From positions 248,001-312,000 of the forward strand of contig NADL03000674.1 of assembly GCA_002205965.3 (NCBI GenBank): a stretch of DNA of 64,000 nucleotides, in the 5' to 3' direction. Made by a program: the position numbers and the translations under genes. The DNA comes from Kappaphycus alvarezii. Lineage: Eukaryota; Rhodophyta; Florideophyceae; Gigartinales; Solieriaceae. Under the pieces are notes generated by a model that was not told where the DNA came from, searched no databases, and saw only the letters and a list, made by a program, of their open reading frames with translations. Every line of letters begins with the position of its first letter. Position 1 is the stretch's first letter. Positions 1 to 11,639 of this stretch are shown piece after piece.

Positions 1-310
1 CGATTTGCCGTTTCCCCACTTCCGTAGCTGAACTTCATGTTTCCAAACTACTCTATTCGCAGAAATTCTCATGGACAGAATTGCAAACACTTCCTCTCAA
101 TAGAAGGCACAAAGAGCATATATCTGCTCAGTAAATGGTCCCGACACCTACCGACAGCCTATTCCAGATGTGACACGAACAGGACACTCATTACGGTCTA
201 GGTTTGTTGAAATTATAGAAAGGCAGATCAAGAGGAGTTCCAATTAAATTAAATCTTATGAGAGCAACTTGAAATTGCCACTGAACAGGATATAGAGGGT
301 TGATTAAGGG
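1..310. other. Unassigned left flank of Copia-A
   Basis: No open frame, RNA gene or repeat was recognised here. The last five bases (306-310, AAGGG) differ at one position from the five bases after the other end of Copia-A (6198-6202, AATGG). They may be a decayed target-site duplication. Confidence 0.4.
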
Positions 311-558
311 TGTAGATGTTTTGGGAAGGGTAAGTTCTTGTTGGCTCGAGTCCCACGGAGGGGACTTGAGTGTCCTTATATACTGCGTGAAGCACAGGTA
401 AATGCAATGGGATACTGTAGCCCCATTTAGGAGAGTGATGCACGTTGACTCTCGATGATTCAGTACAGTACCTGATAATTAAAAAAACCCAGGATAATGA
501 TGCAACCCAGGAGAGGATTCGTTCTTTCGCTTTGTACTGTAATAATTATATTGTGACA
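311..558 (-). repeat. Copia-A 3' LTR
   Basis: This 248-bp copy starts TGTAGATG and ends TTGTGACA on the plus strand, and matches 5951-6197 along its whole length with scattered substitutions and small indels. On the minus strand a TATA-like ATATAAGGAC lies mid-repeat, as expected for an LTR promoter. Divergence between the two LTRs points to an old insertion. Confidence 0.9.
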
Positions 559-607
559 CGCACCCTCGGAAGGATGAATCATCCATTCCGACTGGGCCCC
601 AGCTACC

Positions 608-760
608 TCTGCTGCTTTTTGTTCAGCTGCTTCTGATTTTCTTTCGATTTGAATTTTGTATCTGCTGCTGCTTCATTTTCTTTCCTGCTGCTGCTATTAT
701 CAATCTGCTGCTGCTGTTTCATTTTCCATGAATTGTTTCGGCTGATGCAGCTTGTTTCAG
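608..760. repeat. CTG/CAG-rich tract at the 3' end of Copia-A
   Basis: Clusters of CTG triplets (661-672, 686-694, 703-716) alternate with T-rich spacers between the RNase H stop and the 3' LTR. On the element's coding strand this is a CAG-rich untranslated stretch. It has no counterpart near the 5' LTR, so it is internal to the element or a later expansion. Confidence 0.7.
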
Positions 761-824
761 TTACTGCAGCTTATACATAAAGTTGAACTAAATAAAGAAA
801 TAATTTCCATAAAAGGTCCCGTAG

Positions 825-3800
825 CTATCCAAGTGCCACAAGCCAATCATCCGCTCCAAAGCGTTTTTGGCATTGCTTTGTGAGTAGATCCGCCTTGTTG
901 TGGTTAGAGCGAATATGCCTCAGCTTGATGATGCTATCACGGATCAGTTCCTTAACCTTGTGTACCCTGAGATCAATGTGCTTGTTCTTGGGCGTCACAT
1001 GGTCTGCCAAAGCCATTGAAATGTCCACTGTACTGTCTGAGTCGGTAACAGTTGGGCAGAAGTGGCGACCTTCAGTCCAAGGGGCTTGGTGACATATTTC
1101 CCAGAAGAGTTTCCTTATCCAGGATACCTCTTTTCCACAAGCTGCGAGTGCAACATATTCGGATTCTCCGGAAGAGTTTGCTATTACGGTCTGTCGCTCG
1201 ATTTCCAGTAGATTGGTGAACCGTTGATGTCGACCATGAACCCAGTTGTTGATAGCCTGGTATTCATACATCCGCCCAGTCAGTCGCATCTACGGAAGCA
1301 CCGATAGAATCGCTGTGATACCTTACGGCTACTGTAGTGGAGTCCCAAGTGAATAGTCCTGTTTAGATAGCGAAGTAAACGTTTAACCAGCTTCATATGA
1401 CGCTCAGTCGGGCATGGGCTTGACGGGCCAATGCAGACATGGGAATGACAAGTCGGGTCGAATAGAAACGGTCAAGTAGAGTAATCCGCCAATCATGCTT
1501 GGATTAGCGTTATGTTCATTCCCATTCAGTCTCGAGTCCCCATGTTCTGCTGGAACCAGCAGTTCTACGTCCATCGAGAGTGGAGTCAGGACAGCGTTTG
1601 ACCGGTCCATTCCATATGCCCGCAGAAGGCTCCATAGCGCGTTTGGTCGATCCGGATTCCCAGTGGAGAAAGAGTGATTGTCCATCCGATGGAAGATTTC
1701 AGTTCACCAAAGAATTTGATGTCGAATGTGGATGACAACAAAGTAGGGCGTGGGAATTGAAGCAAATGCCATATCATCGACCAAGACTGCTAGTATTATG
1801 TATTCTGAGTTAGCACGAAGAAAATACAGTCCGTTTCGAAGTTGGAAGGTTTCATTCCCCAATTAATGAGCTTTTCGTGGAAAAATGATCCGGAGATATG
1901 CCCTGATTGTTTCGCGCCATAGATGGACTTCTCCAGCTTGCAAATGTGCCCGCCGTAGCTAGCTGACGGGAAGAGTTTGTCGCTGTTCCATGTATATCGC
2001 TACATCAATTGTTCCGTGGAGGTAATGCTTTCCAGGATAAAATTATTTGATGCAGCTATAGAGAACAGTAAGCATATATTTTCATGGGACGCGACTGGAG
2101 CGTAAATGCTTTTTGGATCGAAGTCCATGTATGCCCGTTGACGGCCCCTCCTCAGAGTACATCGTGATTTTGCCATATATTGTTTCCCTGTGGAGTCCAG
2201 AGGCTTAGCTTTGAAGGTCCATTTGAAGGGTAAAGGCACTATTCCAGGGTTACGGGGAACGGAAGACCAATTTTTTCTTTTCATGAGTGCATTACACTCT
2301 CTGTCTATAGCCTGGCCCACTGAGGGATGTTACAGGCTTCCGCGAATGTCGAGGGTTCATATGCCGTCTTCAGGGGTTCCTTTCCGTCAGGATAAGCCAT
2401 GTGCTGAGTCTGTTGGTGCGCGGAAGTCATACATTGGATTAGTTTTCCTGTCTTGAATCCATGTAGTCTCCGTTGGAGACCTCAATCTCGTGCTGAAGTG
2501 CAAGACCTCAAGCAAGGAAGAAATTCCTGGGAGCTGTTTGTTTGATATCGTGGTGAAGTCGGCCCTCCTGATGACTTTAACAGACTAGGATTCTGGAATA
2601 TATACCCTAATTAGCCTCTTGTCTGATTCCATCCCGACGAATTGTCCGGGTTCGGAACGATGTTTTAGCTTTTTGGCTTGCTCCGCGTGAGGACGATAAA
2701 TGAACGCGTATCCTGGTTGACCGAAAATCAGCAGTGATGAAAAATCTATCTCTATACTAGGATCCCAAAGTTGGATCGGAATGACACTAGAAGCCGGAAG
2801 CCTACTATGTAGCCAGTTTGCAATGCTTTAAAGCCTCGCCCGATAGGTTATGTGGGAGATCACTGTCGTAATAGTAAGACTCTAGCCCTTTCCAATGCTC
2901 TTGGACGAGACGTTCAGCAGCGCCATTGCTCTCAGGTGCTCGTGGAGGAGGGGCTTACTTCAATTCCTGATGAATTGAGGAAAATCATCCCTTTGCTCAT
3001 GTGTTCACCCGCTCGATCAAAGCGAATTCTCCGCAATTTGTAGTTCGAGGTCGAAAAGTGAGTTTCGGCCATAGCTTTGTAATTACGAACTATTGCAGGG
3101 AGCTCAGATCTGCTTTTGATCATCACAACGTCGGATTTTGCAGTGTACGGATTCCAAGAAGTGAACGTACTTGTTACCTCCGATAGAGCTAGTGAACGGA
3201 CCAGATACATCCATGTGAACCTCGCTGAGTGGCTGCAGTGCCCTGCTCGTCGCTGGTTTGATGGGGCCTTTCTTGCTTTTCCGGTCAGATGGAACACATT
3301 CGATGTTGTCGAGCTGTGAACGATCGAAGGACGGTACATCGGAGCGCTGGCGAGATAGCTGCATGTACCGATCCGTCGCGATGTGTCCAGTTTTCCGGTG
3401 CCATTTCATGACCTCACTTTCGGGAAATTCCTTTGTGGCTTTGTTAGCTTGCTTCGGTAATTGCTTAACTCTAACGGGTAGAGTCCGTCAACACATTCGA
3501 TAACCCAGACAATGTCTTCGATGCCCAAGGAGCCGTATTTAAAGATAAAGCATCCATTGCGTTGGAACAGAGACTCTGAGAATATCACATTGAAGTTTCG
3601 TGAGCAAGTTAACGGCCAGGATGTTTGTTTCAAAATGAGGTGCATGATAGGCTTCGATATGTCCCGCCGTTCAATGGTAACCACACTAGGCCCTTACCGA
3701 GGAGGTGTGAAGTTCCAGCTGCTGCCTGCACAGTTTCTTTGGCAATTGGGCTGTAGGACTTAAATGAGGAACGACTATGGAAGAAATGTGTGTTGCACCA

Positions 3801-4054
3801 GAGTCCATGAGAGCGGTATCGTTTTTCTGTTTCTCCCATTTTTGCCACCTGACTTCGGAACTTGCCTTTTGCCATATTTGCGCGGTAGCGAGGCTCCCAT
3901 CGAAGCTTGACCGTTGTTGGAATTCGGTCAGATTCTGTGGATAAGCGACGTTATCTGTATTCGTGAGGGCCACGGCGGTGTTTGCTGAAGGCATAGGAGG
4001 ACGATTCGGAGGTGTTAGGGATCCCCAGTGTTCTTGGTTACTTTTGGGTTCCAT
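825..4054 (-). pseudogene. Copia-A pol remnant (protease, integrase, RT, RNase H)
   Basis: Minus-strand fragments in three frames give the pol domains in copia order. The aspartic protease active-site triplet D-S-G lies at 3797-3805 (context TALMDSGAT). The integrase zinc-binding segment and start of the catalytic core lie at about 3104-3409 (WHRKTGHI, then DVSGPF). The core continues in another frame at about 2932-3110, where FDRAGEH stands for the family's usual FDNGGEF-like motif. Reverse transcriptase starts at about 2320 (KWTFKAKP), and its catalytic LVDDMAF motif is still in frame at 1773-1781. RNase H lies at 825-1289 and contains SSGESEYVALAA. Frameshifts and stops between the pieces rule out a functional product. 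Confidence 0.9.
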
Positions 4055-4099
4055 CCCCGGTCAGCTTGTGGATAGTGACGCTGTCCTCCACGGCCACGG

Positions 4100-4949
4100 G
4101 GGGTTTCCGAATGCGCCCATTTCGCTCATCCTCGAGGCGTTTCCGACAGATGTTAATGAAATGGCCGGGTTTGCCGCAGTAATGGCAGTTCCCTGGTGGT
4201 CTGTTTGCCCAGTGCGGCGTCCACCGCGACCTCTTCCACGAAAATTTCCGCCTCTGGCGTATGAGGAACTCCTCCCACGTCCTCTAACGTATCCTCGTGT
4301 GCCATAGACCATATTGGCTTGGATGAATTCTTGCCTTCGAGAAGCGTTATGAGGGTTGTTCGGGTTCATCCTTCGAGCAAGTTCCGCTTGAACAGCATTC
4401 ACGACGTCCTGGAATGAAGCGTTAGTGATCGTGGAAACCATGGAGAGGGCTGCAAAAGACGGAGGAAGAGACCTAATGATTTGACGTCTTTTCCCGCTCT
4501 GGTAATTCCTCGTCATATGTTGCAAGTTCTCCACAGATACCATTGAACTGGGAAACATGTCTGTGCCAATCCATATTTTCGTCGAATACGAGCGTGTCCA
4601 ACCTGTTTCGGATATTTTGGATGGCTTGTTCGTTAGAAGCTGTGTAGATGCGCTTCAGCTCATTCCAAAGATCCAAAGCGGTTTTGAGTCATCATCTGTG
4701 ACAATTCTGACCTGAGCCATGGCGGAGGCTCCAAGGCCAGAGTGATGACACTTTTCGCTTTTGCGGAGCGCTTTACCCATTCATTTCTGGCTGCTTGAGA
4801 GTTTGATGATGGTTCCCGAGCATTCCAATCATCGCATGATCGTCTGCTCTCAGAATGGCCCTGATTCGCCTCGCCCACATGATGTAGTCGGAGGGCTTTT
4901 CAAGAGGCTCGATTCGAAAAAGGTTTCGAGAATCTTTAGAGGGATCCAT
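4100..4949 (-). pseudogene. Copia-A gag remnant with CCHC zinc knuckle
   Basis: The ATG at 4947-4949 opens with MDPSKDSRNLFRIEPLEKP, a typical copia Gag start, and continues DYIMWARRIRAILRADD. The frame then shifts near 4780. The central part (about 4480-4676, MDLWNELKRIYTASNEQAI) and the later part (4061-4558, RSLPPSFAALS) are in other frames. After an RG-rich stretch, a CX2CX4HX4C zinc knuckle (CHYCGKPGHFINIC) is encoded at 4146-4187, again in a different frame from the RG stretch. The product would have formed the virus-like particle; at least three frameshifts make it dead. Confidence 0.88.
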
Positions 4950-5935
4950 TGCACCAAATGTTTTAGATGAAACAGGGAGCTGGTTCTGTGCGTACGGCAG
5001 TTGTTAGGCTACGGCAGGCTAGGCTTTCACGGCTGTGTACAAGTCTACTTATATACTATTTCTTCTTTCTTTCTTTTTTCTTTTTTTCTTTTTTTCTTCT
5101 TTTTTTTTTTTTGTTTTTTTTTTCTTTTTTTTTTTTTTTTCTTTCTTTTTTTGTCTTAACTAGGGGTGTGGAACCCAGGCCCCGGTGAGACTCTCCGGGT
5201 GAGTCGCGTTTTCTTGAGTTGACTGACTCTTCCCTGCGCGAACTCAGGTGGAGCGTAGCGCACCGACACTAATGTGAAGGATCGCTTAGAGTACGGACTC
5301 TCGGCCCCTGGTTAGACACTCCAGGTGTGATGCGAATTTCAGCCACCACTACCTATCTCCACGCAAAATAGAGACAGGTGCAAATGATCTCTACGAGAGC
5401 TTCCCCGAAAGATTACTAAGTCCAAGACTTTTCTTCTTTTAAAGTCGGTCTGGCCTCTTACGAGAAGTTGCTCAGTGCTTCTAAGCTAGTATTCCGTACA
5501 ACACCGTGTCAGATCGCCCGTTCGCTTTCCACCAGATCTTCAATCTACACCGTTATCCGCCGAGCAAGCTCGACCGGTGGGGGCAGCACGTCAACGAGGT
5601 CAAATTACTTCAAGTTGCCTCCGTTGCTTAGGACTGTTTTAGTCTGTCGACTTTGTTCCCTTTGCTCGGCACTCCAGCCCTCGAGCAAGACCCACGTATA
5701 TTTCACGTGCCCGCTTTGGCACTAGTTTTTATAGTCGTTCCGGACAGGGAAGTTTAAAGTCCAGAGACTCTTATTTAGAGTCTGTCGACTGTAGTTTATA
5801 GTCCGGGACTCTTTTTAAAGTCTGTCGACTGTAAAATAGAATGTGGTAGACTTGTGTGTGAGGTAGTTGTGAGTGGGGGAAGGCAGGGAAAGGTGGTGGT
5901 TGTTGAGTGATGGAGGTTGGGGGGAAGGCTGACTC
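4950..5935 (-). other. Copia-A untranslated leader
   Basis: Nearly 1 kb separates the primer site from the gag ATG, long for a copia element. It holds a pyrimidine tract (5055-5156 on the plus strand) and about 800 bp of mixed-composition DNA without a useful open frame. Some of it could be a later insertion. Confidence 0.5.
5055..5156. repeat. T/C homopurine-homopyrimidine tract
   Basis: About 100 bp of almost pure T with single C (and two G) interruptions on the plus strand. Such tracts are slippage-prone and can form triplex DNA. On the Copia-A sense strand it is an A/G tract in the leader. Confidence 0.9.
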
Positions 5936-5950
5936 AGCGCGATGCTACCA
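5936..5950 (-). other. Copia-A primer binding site
   Basis: Directly after the 5' LTR the minus strand reads TGGTAGCATCGCGCT. The TGG start complements a tRNA CCA 3' end, and TGGTA resembles primer sites matched to initiator-Met tRNA in other copia elements. Its position at the LTR edge supports the call; the exact tRNA is inferred. Confidence 0.7.
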
Positions 5951-6197
5951 TGTAGAAGTTTTGGAAGGGTAAGTTTTGTTGGCTCGAGTCCCACAGAGGG
6001 GACTGAGTGTCCTTTATATACTGCGTGAAACATAGGTAAATGCAATGGGATACTGTAGCCTCATTTAGGAGGTGATGAAGTTGACTCTCGATGATTCAGT
6101 ACAGTATCCTGATAATTAAAATGCAACCCAGGATAATGATGCAACCCAGGAGAGGATTCGTTCTTTCGCTTTGTACTGTAATAATCACATTGTGACA
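5951..6197 (-). repeat. Copia-A 5' LTR
   Basis: This 247-bp partner of 311-558 starts TGTAGAAG and ends TTGTGACA on the plus strand. On the minus strand it contains CAGTATATAAAGGACAC, a good TATA box, so transcription of Copia-A would have started here and run leftwards. Confidence 0.9.
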
Positions 6198-6286
6198 AAT
6201 GGGACGTTGTCAATCAACCACATGTACTCAGTACACTGTACAGTTCACCACATGCTGTAAGACCGTACTTGCTTTAATGCCACACA
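6198..6286. other. 89-bp spacer between Copia-A and Copia-B
   Basis: The spacer contains the 10-bp perfect palindrome ACTGTACAGT at 6235-6244, which recurs exactly at 11865 and 53835. No gene is seen. Confidence 0.6.
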
Positions 6287-6575
6287 GGGATACGTAAATA
6301 CCCACACCATTTAACGGTGTGAGCTGTGCCGGGCGCGTGGGGTTTACTCGATTATTGTCCTGCCTCTACTAAGCTCGCACACCCATCGGAAACGCTTTAG
6401 TTAATTCAGGGAAGTACTTCAACGTTGACCTACCATCCGCTGCATCGCTGAGCCGCCCACCTTGTCACTTCTCTACCAATAGAGCAGCCCAAACTTTATT
6501 TACTAGGCGCTAAGATATACCGCTTCGATCGCCGCCACGCCAGAACGCTTTGTACCGAGGCCGGGTCTCACAACA
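6287..6575 (+). repeat. Copia-B 5' LTR
   Basis: Aligns to 11238-11523 over its full length with many substitutions. Shared landmarks are a short inverted repeat around CACACCATTTAACGGTGTG, CCTCTACTAAGCTCGC, CCGCTGCATCGCT and the terminal GGGTCTCACAACA. The expected TG start has decayed to GG. Confidence 0.85.
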
Positions 6576-6748
6576 ACCCGGATTCGAGGCTCGTTCCCCC
6601 GACTCCTTTCCTTCTAGTTTCTTTATGCCATCTCTTTCTTCTCATTTACCCTTCCCTTAAGAAAAGTTTCAAACCCGCGCCTTTTACGACATAGCATACC
6701 TACCCTAATTTTTTAAATACGGCACTGACATCAGGCGCGTCGTAACGG

Positions 6749-8670
6749 TTGAAGAAGCACAAGATCGTCCGAATGATCACTGCCGCATCGATCAAGGAAA
6801 CTTTACCGAGGTGTTACTACAAACCGCTAAGTCTACTTCCGACCGACTTTTCAATGGAAAAAGAGGACAACGAAAACCACTTGGCCTGCAAGTGTTTGTT
6901 ATGTCCCCGAAAGAGAAGTAGTTGCCGAATTTCTCTGAGATCTCCTCTTACACTTTCACGTCATGTTCGATAAGATGTTCTTTCAGGTCTTCCATTTCCC
7001 GCTTCGTATTTTGTTCGGTCGCAGAGCCATTCTCGTTTGACAAGTTACCGGACGATTTACGAATGGACTTTTTTCCGACGACGTCAGAGAGGAAGATAAG
7101 CGCATTTCAGTAATACAATGGCTATGTTATTTCATTGTTTGTAAGGTCGAATTTTCTGTTTGTTCCATCCGCAAGTACAAGGATATCACGATGCCCTTTG
7201 ACCCGCATAGGGGGAATACGCAAAGGAATTTCCGGCACAAGTGACTACAAAGAGAGACCCACACCGCCGGAGCTTGTTATGGCTCACGTCGATCAGCTAG
7301 CTTCAGCTAGAAACGGTCAGACTATCATCCACGATCCTAGCCCATCCCTTCCGGCTACGTCTCTTCCCGTGATCCAGCTACAAACGTTCAGAAACAACGG
7401 ACTTATCGCCGAATTTCCTCAAGTTCCCCACCAGTCGCCGCATGCTGCCAGACATCCTTAAGTTTAAGAATCATATGGACAAGGAGGCGAAGCCGATGCT
7501 GGTAACGACAATAACATCCAACAGATGTGCAAGGACGTGAAGCTTTCCGGCGAAATATCGCAAGAAATTCATGAAATCATCAAGCTGTACGGAGTAGTTT
7601 CCTGTCAGTACGGCCGCCCCCTGTGCAGAAGGCTGACTTCCTCATTCACTGATTTGACGGCGCAGTCCGCAAGTTCTTCTCCGAAAACTGTAACAAATCG
7701 ATGTCATGTCGTGAGATGGTTACTGTCATAATCACAAAATTCGTTAGTGACACGAGACAACTTCAAGTCAAAGGCACATTGGAGTTTATTTGCTTTCGAA
7801 ACTTCATGCGAGCGAGAATAATTGCGATGTTCCCCTTGGATTGACAATGCTACTCGAGCACATCGATGAACTAGTATCGCAGTGTCCTCGCAATTTTCGC
7901 ACTTATGCCCACAAGATCGATTAAAACCACAAGGAAGTCACTAAGTTCCAGTTTTAGCCCCGTATTCCGATTAAAAGTATCACCTCGCAAGGATAATCTT
8001 GCAACAAGTTCGCAACAACCTTGCACGAATCAATCCAGAATATTCGCCAGCTCGAGCTTCTTACTGGCACACAAGATGCAGGAGCCGATATCATACAGGC
8101 ATAGTTGCAGAGGAAGAAGAAGAACATTCTACACATCTCACGCGCTACGATCGAAACCCCTTCTAAGTTACAGTGATCATCACCGCTCCAAGAGCTCCCA
8201 GCAGAAGCACCGTTTGGGACATCATCATGGACGATTTCCACCCCTAAATTATACGTTCTTCGCCGCCAACAGCAAGTCGCGCTACGGTGATTGCTGGAAG
8301 TTTGATGCTCAATGCCGGACTCCCAAGCATCGATGCGCGCCTGGTGCAGTCGCAGCATTTGCGAAGAATCGTTTGCAGCGGGGGTAGTCCTCAGTCCACA
8401 GTCTCGCTGATTTCGTCAAGGGCGGGAAGACGTAGATACACTGAAGCAGTGGATAATGAAGAAGGTGACACGCACTTTACGAACGAGAACACATAATTGG
8501 ATCCTCTAGACCAGCTCCTGTGTGACGAAGGAGACGAAGGTTTCGATAGTTTCGACATTTCCGCACACATCGCGGAGTCTCAAGAGCCGGTGGAAGAAGC
8601 GGACCGCCACATAGTCACGAACTATATAGCAGTTTCCCTGTATCTAGACGATCCCCTACCATTTCGCCCT
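6749..8670 (+). pseudogene. Copia-B 5' coding remnant (gag/protease region)
   Basis: By position this should hold Gag and protease. Plus-strand frames at 7135-7461, 7905-8387 and 8287-8496 are open but switch repeatedly, and none shows a zinc knuckle or a D-S-G protease motif that I can identify. An acidic stretch (about 8500-8670, LCDEGDEGFDSFDISAHIAE) reads like linker sequence before integrase. Assigned by context only. Confidence 0.4.
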
Positions 8671-9189
8671 TGACTAATGTCACAACAGATACGGAGCTTC
8701 ACTCTTATCCGACTTGTTACTCAAAATAAAACTCACATATCTTCAAAATGGGCATTTTTGCTGAAGAATTGAGTAAAAAAGTCCTGCTTTGCCACCCCCT
8801 AGCTTTTCGGCTCGTATTGGTGCCCCAAAATCCGTTGTCAGTCACAAAAAACTGAATCGGATACTGACCGCTCTCGGAATCCATAAATGGAAGATAATAA
8901 CTTCCCAGAACACATTTTGCTTCGACGTCGCCTCTTATTGATCACTCGGATGCATCTCATAGCCTTTTCGGTGCCCGTTTGGTTCCTCTCGCGTCCTGGT
9001 CAACATTTGCCTCCTCCTAAGGATGGAAATCATGGATAGGGAGTCATTACCCCTTTAACTGTCTCTAGCCGGCTCATAAATTGGACACCGCATATTCTCG
9101 CTGATTTATGTGTTCCATACATGGAAAATGGGCTATTACTATGAAAAGATCCGCGACTAATCACCTCTACGTCCCCTTTACGTCTTACA

Positions 9190-10459
9190 CCCGAGTTCAT
9201 GTCACCAAGGCGCAGCTTGAACGATTCCATCGCCAGTTCTTCCACCCTACGTCGAAAAGTTGTTCAGCCTCATCTCCCGCTCACTTCTTGAAGAAGCGAC
9301 TCCTGAAAAAATAAAGGCACTTGGGTAGATATCTAAATGCTGCGAACCTTGCCAAATGAGTAAGGACGAACCGGTATCCTTCTGCCTCTCATTTAGTTCT
9401 GAATAAGCCATGTTAAACGGTAGAATCATGTTGTACAACATGTACATTGATGGATATCCGGTGCTTCATATTATTGAAGATGGTACTCGCTTCAGCGCAG
9501 CCCGATTCTTCTCTAATGTCACCGCGGAACATATGTGGCAGAAGATCATCGAATGTTGCGCGAGTATCTATACCGGGCTAGCGAACAAGATTCTCATCGA
9601 CAGAGTGTCTGCCTTCGGCCCGAATTTCATCCACCTCGCAAGTATTGCGGACGCCGAAGTCAGCCGCACAGGTCTCGAAGCTCACTCAAGCCTAGGTATC
9701 GGAGAAAGTTACCACGACACACTTCGTAAAACGTTCCGTGAGATCATGGCAGCGACTCTGGAGGTCGACGTGGATTTTGCACTTGCATGTGCAGTCAATG
9801 CTATGAAAGAATCCCTTGGTATTGAGGGATAAGTGCCAACGGCGTATTTGGAGAATTTCCTCAGATTCGCACCCATTATAAGCTCCACCAATGTCATCCG
9901 ACCCTAAAAGAAGGTCCATGTCCATGCGTATGAGATTTTTTTGGCTCGTTAACTAAAGGTCAGACTGCCTTATCGAAGTATCTCAGCCAGCTCAGGTCAC
10001 CGAAAACATTTTCGGGAAAAACGTCAGTTGATATTCCGCCGACTGAACAAGGCCGTTGAGTACCCATTTGGCAATTGACTTCGACTCAGTATTGACGCGC
10101 TTGACCTTGACTCGTTGCGCGTCATTCCATTTTTCGACTCACCGTTCGCAAATAAACGTGACACGTCCTCCCAGCTTTGGCATACAGTGCTCGTTGGCGA
10201 TGCATCAAGCTATGTAATTCCGCTCTCCTTCAAATCTCACAAGGCACGCTGCATCACCAGACCTGCTAAGTCTAGTGAATTCATTGCCATCAGCGGCATG
10301 TTATATATATTATTCGCTATCGGACAGCAGTGGGAGCACACGCTCTCCCGAAGCGTACCGGTCCAACTTATCAATAACGGCAAGTCCCTCTGTGACGTTT
10401 TTCCAAAGGGATCTCGGATATCGAAAAAAAGGATGAGGCTAAACATCGCAGCAGCATGA
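9190..10459 (+). pseudogene. Copia-B pol remnant (integrase and RNase H, RT lost)
   Basis: The integrase zinc-binding domain is read from about 9210 (LERFHRQFFHPTSK, the HH half) to CCEPCQ (the CC half, about 9340). The catalytic core follows at 9410-9832, with DGYPVLHIIEDGTRFSAARF, then the GPNFIHLASIADAEVSRTG segment and GIGESYHDTLRKTFREI. RNase H at 10115-10459 contains LVGDASSYVIPL, SSEFIAISGML and NNGKSLCDVFPKGSR, recognisable as the copia RNase H core. The reverse transcriptase palm with its DD motif is absent. The core is carried by one 140-codon frame, the longest intact domain in the three elements. Confidence 0.82.
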
Positions 10460-11237
10460 TAATTGTTCCGCAATATGGGTAGTTGAGATATTGGATTCGT
10501 CCGAAGTCAAAACAGTCTTACCGAAGCCCCTATGGAGCCAATTAAGTCAAGCAAAGCTTCGGAAAACTGTAGCGACAGGTCATCTACATATTCGTTCACA
10601 ACAGTGGATCGCCCGGAATAAGGACGCCATTTAGCTCATTCAATCACTAGCTAGAGGATCTCTGCTTCTTCTCACATAGGAGTTATCGCACCAACACACA
10701 TTTTAAGCGTTTCTACAGAAAGTCTGATGGAACAATTTCCAAAATGTCAAGAATGAGGCCCCTCGACGCATCCACCGCGACGCAATGGTCAGATTTGGGC
10801 AGCAAACGTATGAAATGCGAAAAGCGCACCAAGTAAACCCAATTATTATAACCTTCAATGATTCCGAAAGCGTTTTATTTCTGATTTATGGAATCCCAAC
10901 GCCTGATTTAGCGCAGCTACTTCTCGCGGGGAATGCGCAAATTTAAGCCCCGGGGAGCACATGGAATCAACCCTCGACAAAGGTGGAACCAATCTCATCG
11001 CCCTTTCCCGTACACTCCATCCTGTCGCCATCTTCGCCGCTTGCTTACAAGGGAATATTGAAAACCTTCCTGGACACCACCGTTGTAGGTAAGACCTAGT
11101 AAACTGCCGCAAAAGAAGATTAGAGCGACCAAAAAGTCGGGTTTTAGTAAGTTATTTACACAATTTGGTGGCCTTCGAACTACATTTTTTGCCCCCGTTC
11201 CTTGCACAATCAAGCCAGACAATTCCAAATTTCTTAA

Positions 11238-11523
11238 TGGTTACGCAAATGCCCACGCCGTCAAACGGCGTAAGCTGTGCTGGGCGCTCATTTATTTTCA
11301 TTACTGTCCACGCCTCTACTAAGCTCGCGCCTCGACCAGATAAGATTTATTAATTCAGGAAGAGTAGCGCAGCTTTGACTACCGGCCGCTGCATCGCTCA
11401 GGCGCTCGCCCCGGCCCTTCTCAACTAGCAAAGCAACCCAAATTTTATTTGTTAAGCACTTTGATATACCGGGTCGATCGCCGCAGCGCTGAACGCTTTG
11501 AGCAGAGATCGGGTCTCACTACA
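11238..11523 (+). repeat. Copia-B 3' LTR
   Basis: Starts TGGTTACG and ends TCTCACTACA, so it keeps the TG...CA ends lost at the 5' copy's start. It pairs with 6287-6575. The LTRs differ much more than Copia-C's, so Copia-B is probably older. Confidence 0.85.
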
Positions 11524-11639
11524 GAGTGGAAAGGTTTGAGTTTTTTCCTCTTGGAAGATATTTTCGATGTACAGTAAATTTGATATCAGCAAAATTGTTG
11601 AACTTAAGATAATTATTACAGCACTGGCTGCTTTGGCGT

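Larger units (their letters stand above)
311..6197 (-). mobile_element. Copia-A: Ty1/copia LTR retrotransposon, decayed
   Basis: This 5.9-kb element is bounded by two direct repeats of about 248 bp that begin TG and end CA on the plus strand. Reading the minus strand, the order is 5' LTR, primer site, long leader, Gag, protease, integrase, reverse transcriptase and RNase H, then the 3' LTR. Integrase before reverse transcriptase is the Ty1/copia order. All domains are present but the frame is broken many times, so it cannot make a polyprotein. A degenerate 5-bp duplication may flank it. It lies 89 bp from Copia-B, which has the opposite orientation. Confidence 0.93.
6287..11523 (+). mobile_element. 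Copia-B: Ty1/copia LTR retrotransposon, internally deleted
   Basis: A 5.2-kb element bounded by diverged direct repeats at 6287-6575 and 11238-11523. Plus-strand integrase pieces (about 9190-9832) come before an RNase H piece (about 10115-10459), which is the copia order. Between them only about 280 bp remain where a reverse transcriptase of roughly 250 residues should be, so most of that domain is lost. The upstream Gag and protease part is too frame-broken to read confidently. No target-site duplication could be found. Confidence 0.85.

Noticed and set aside
7905..8387. 160-codon frame as a host gene
   Set aside because: It lies between the LTRs of Copia-B, has serine- and arginine-rich composition typical of a shadow frame, and overlaps another open frame on the opposite strand.
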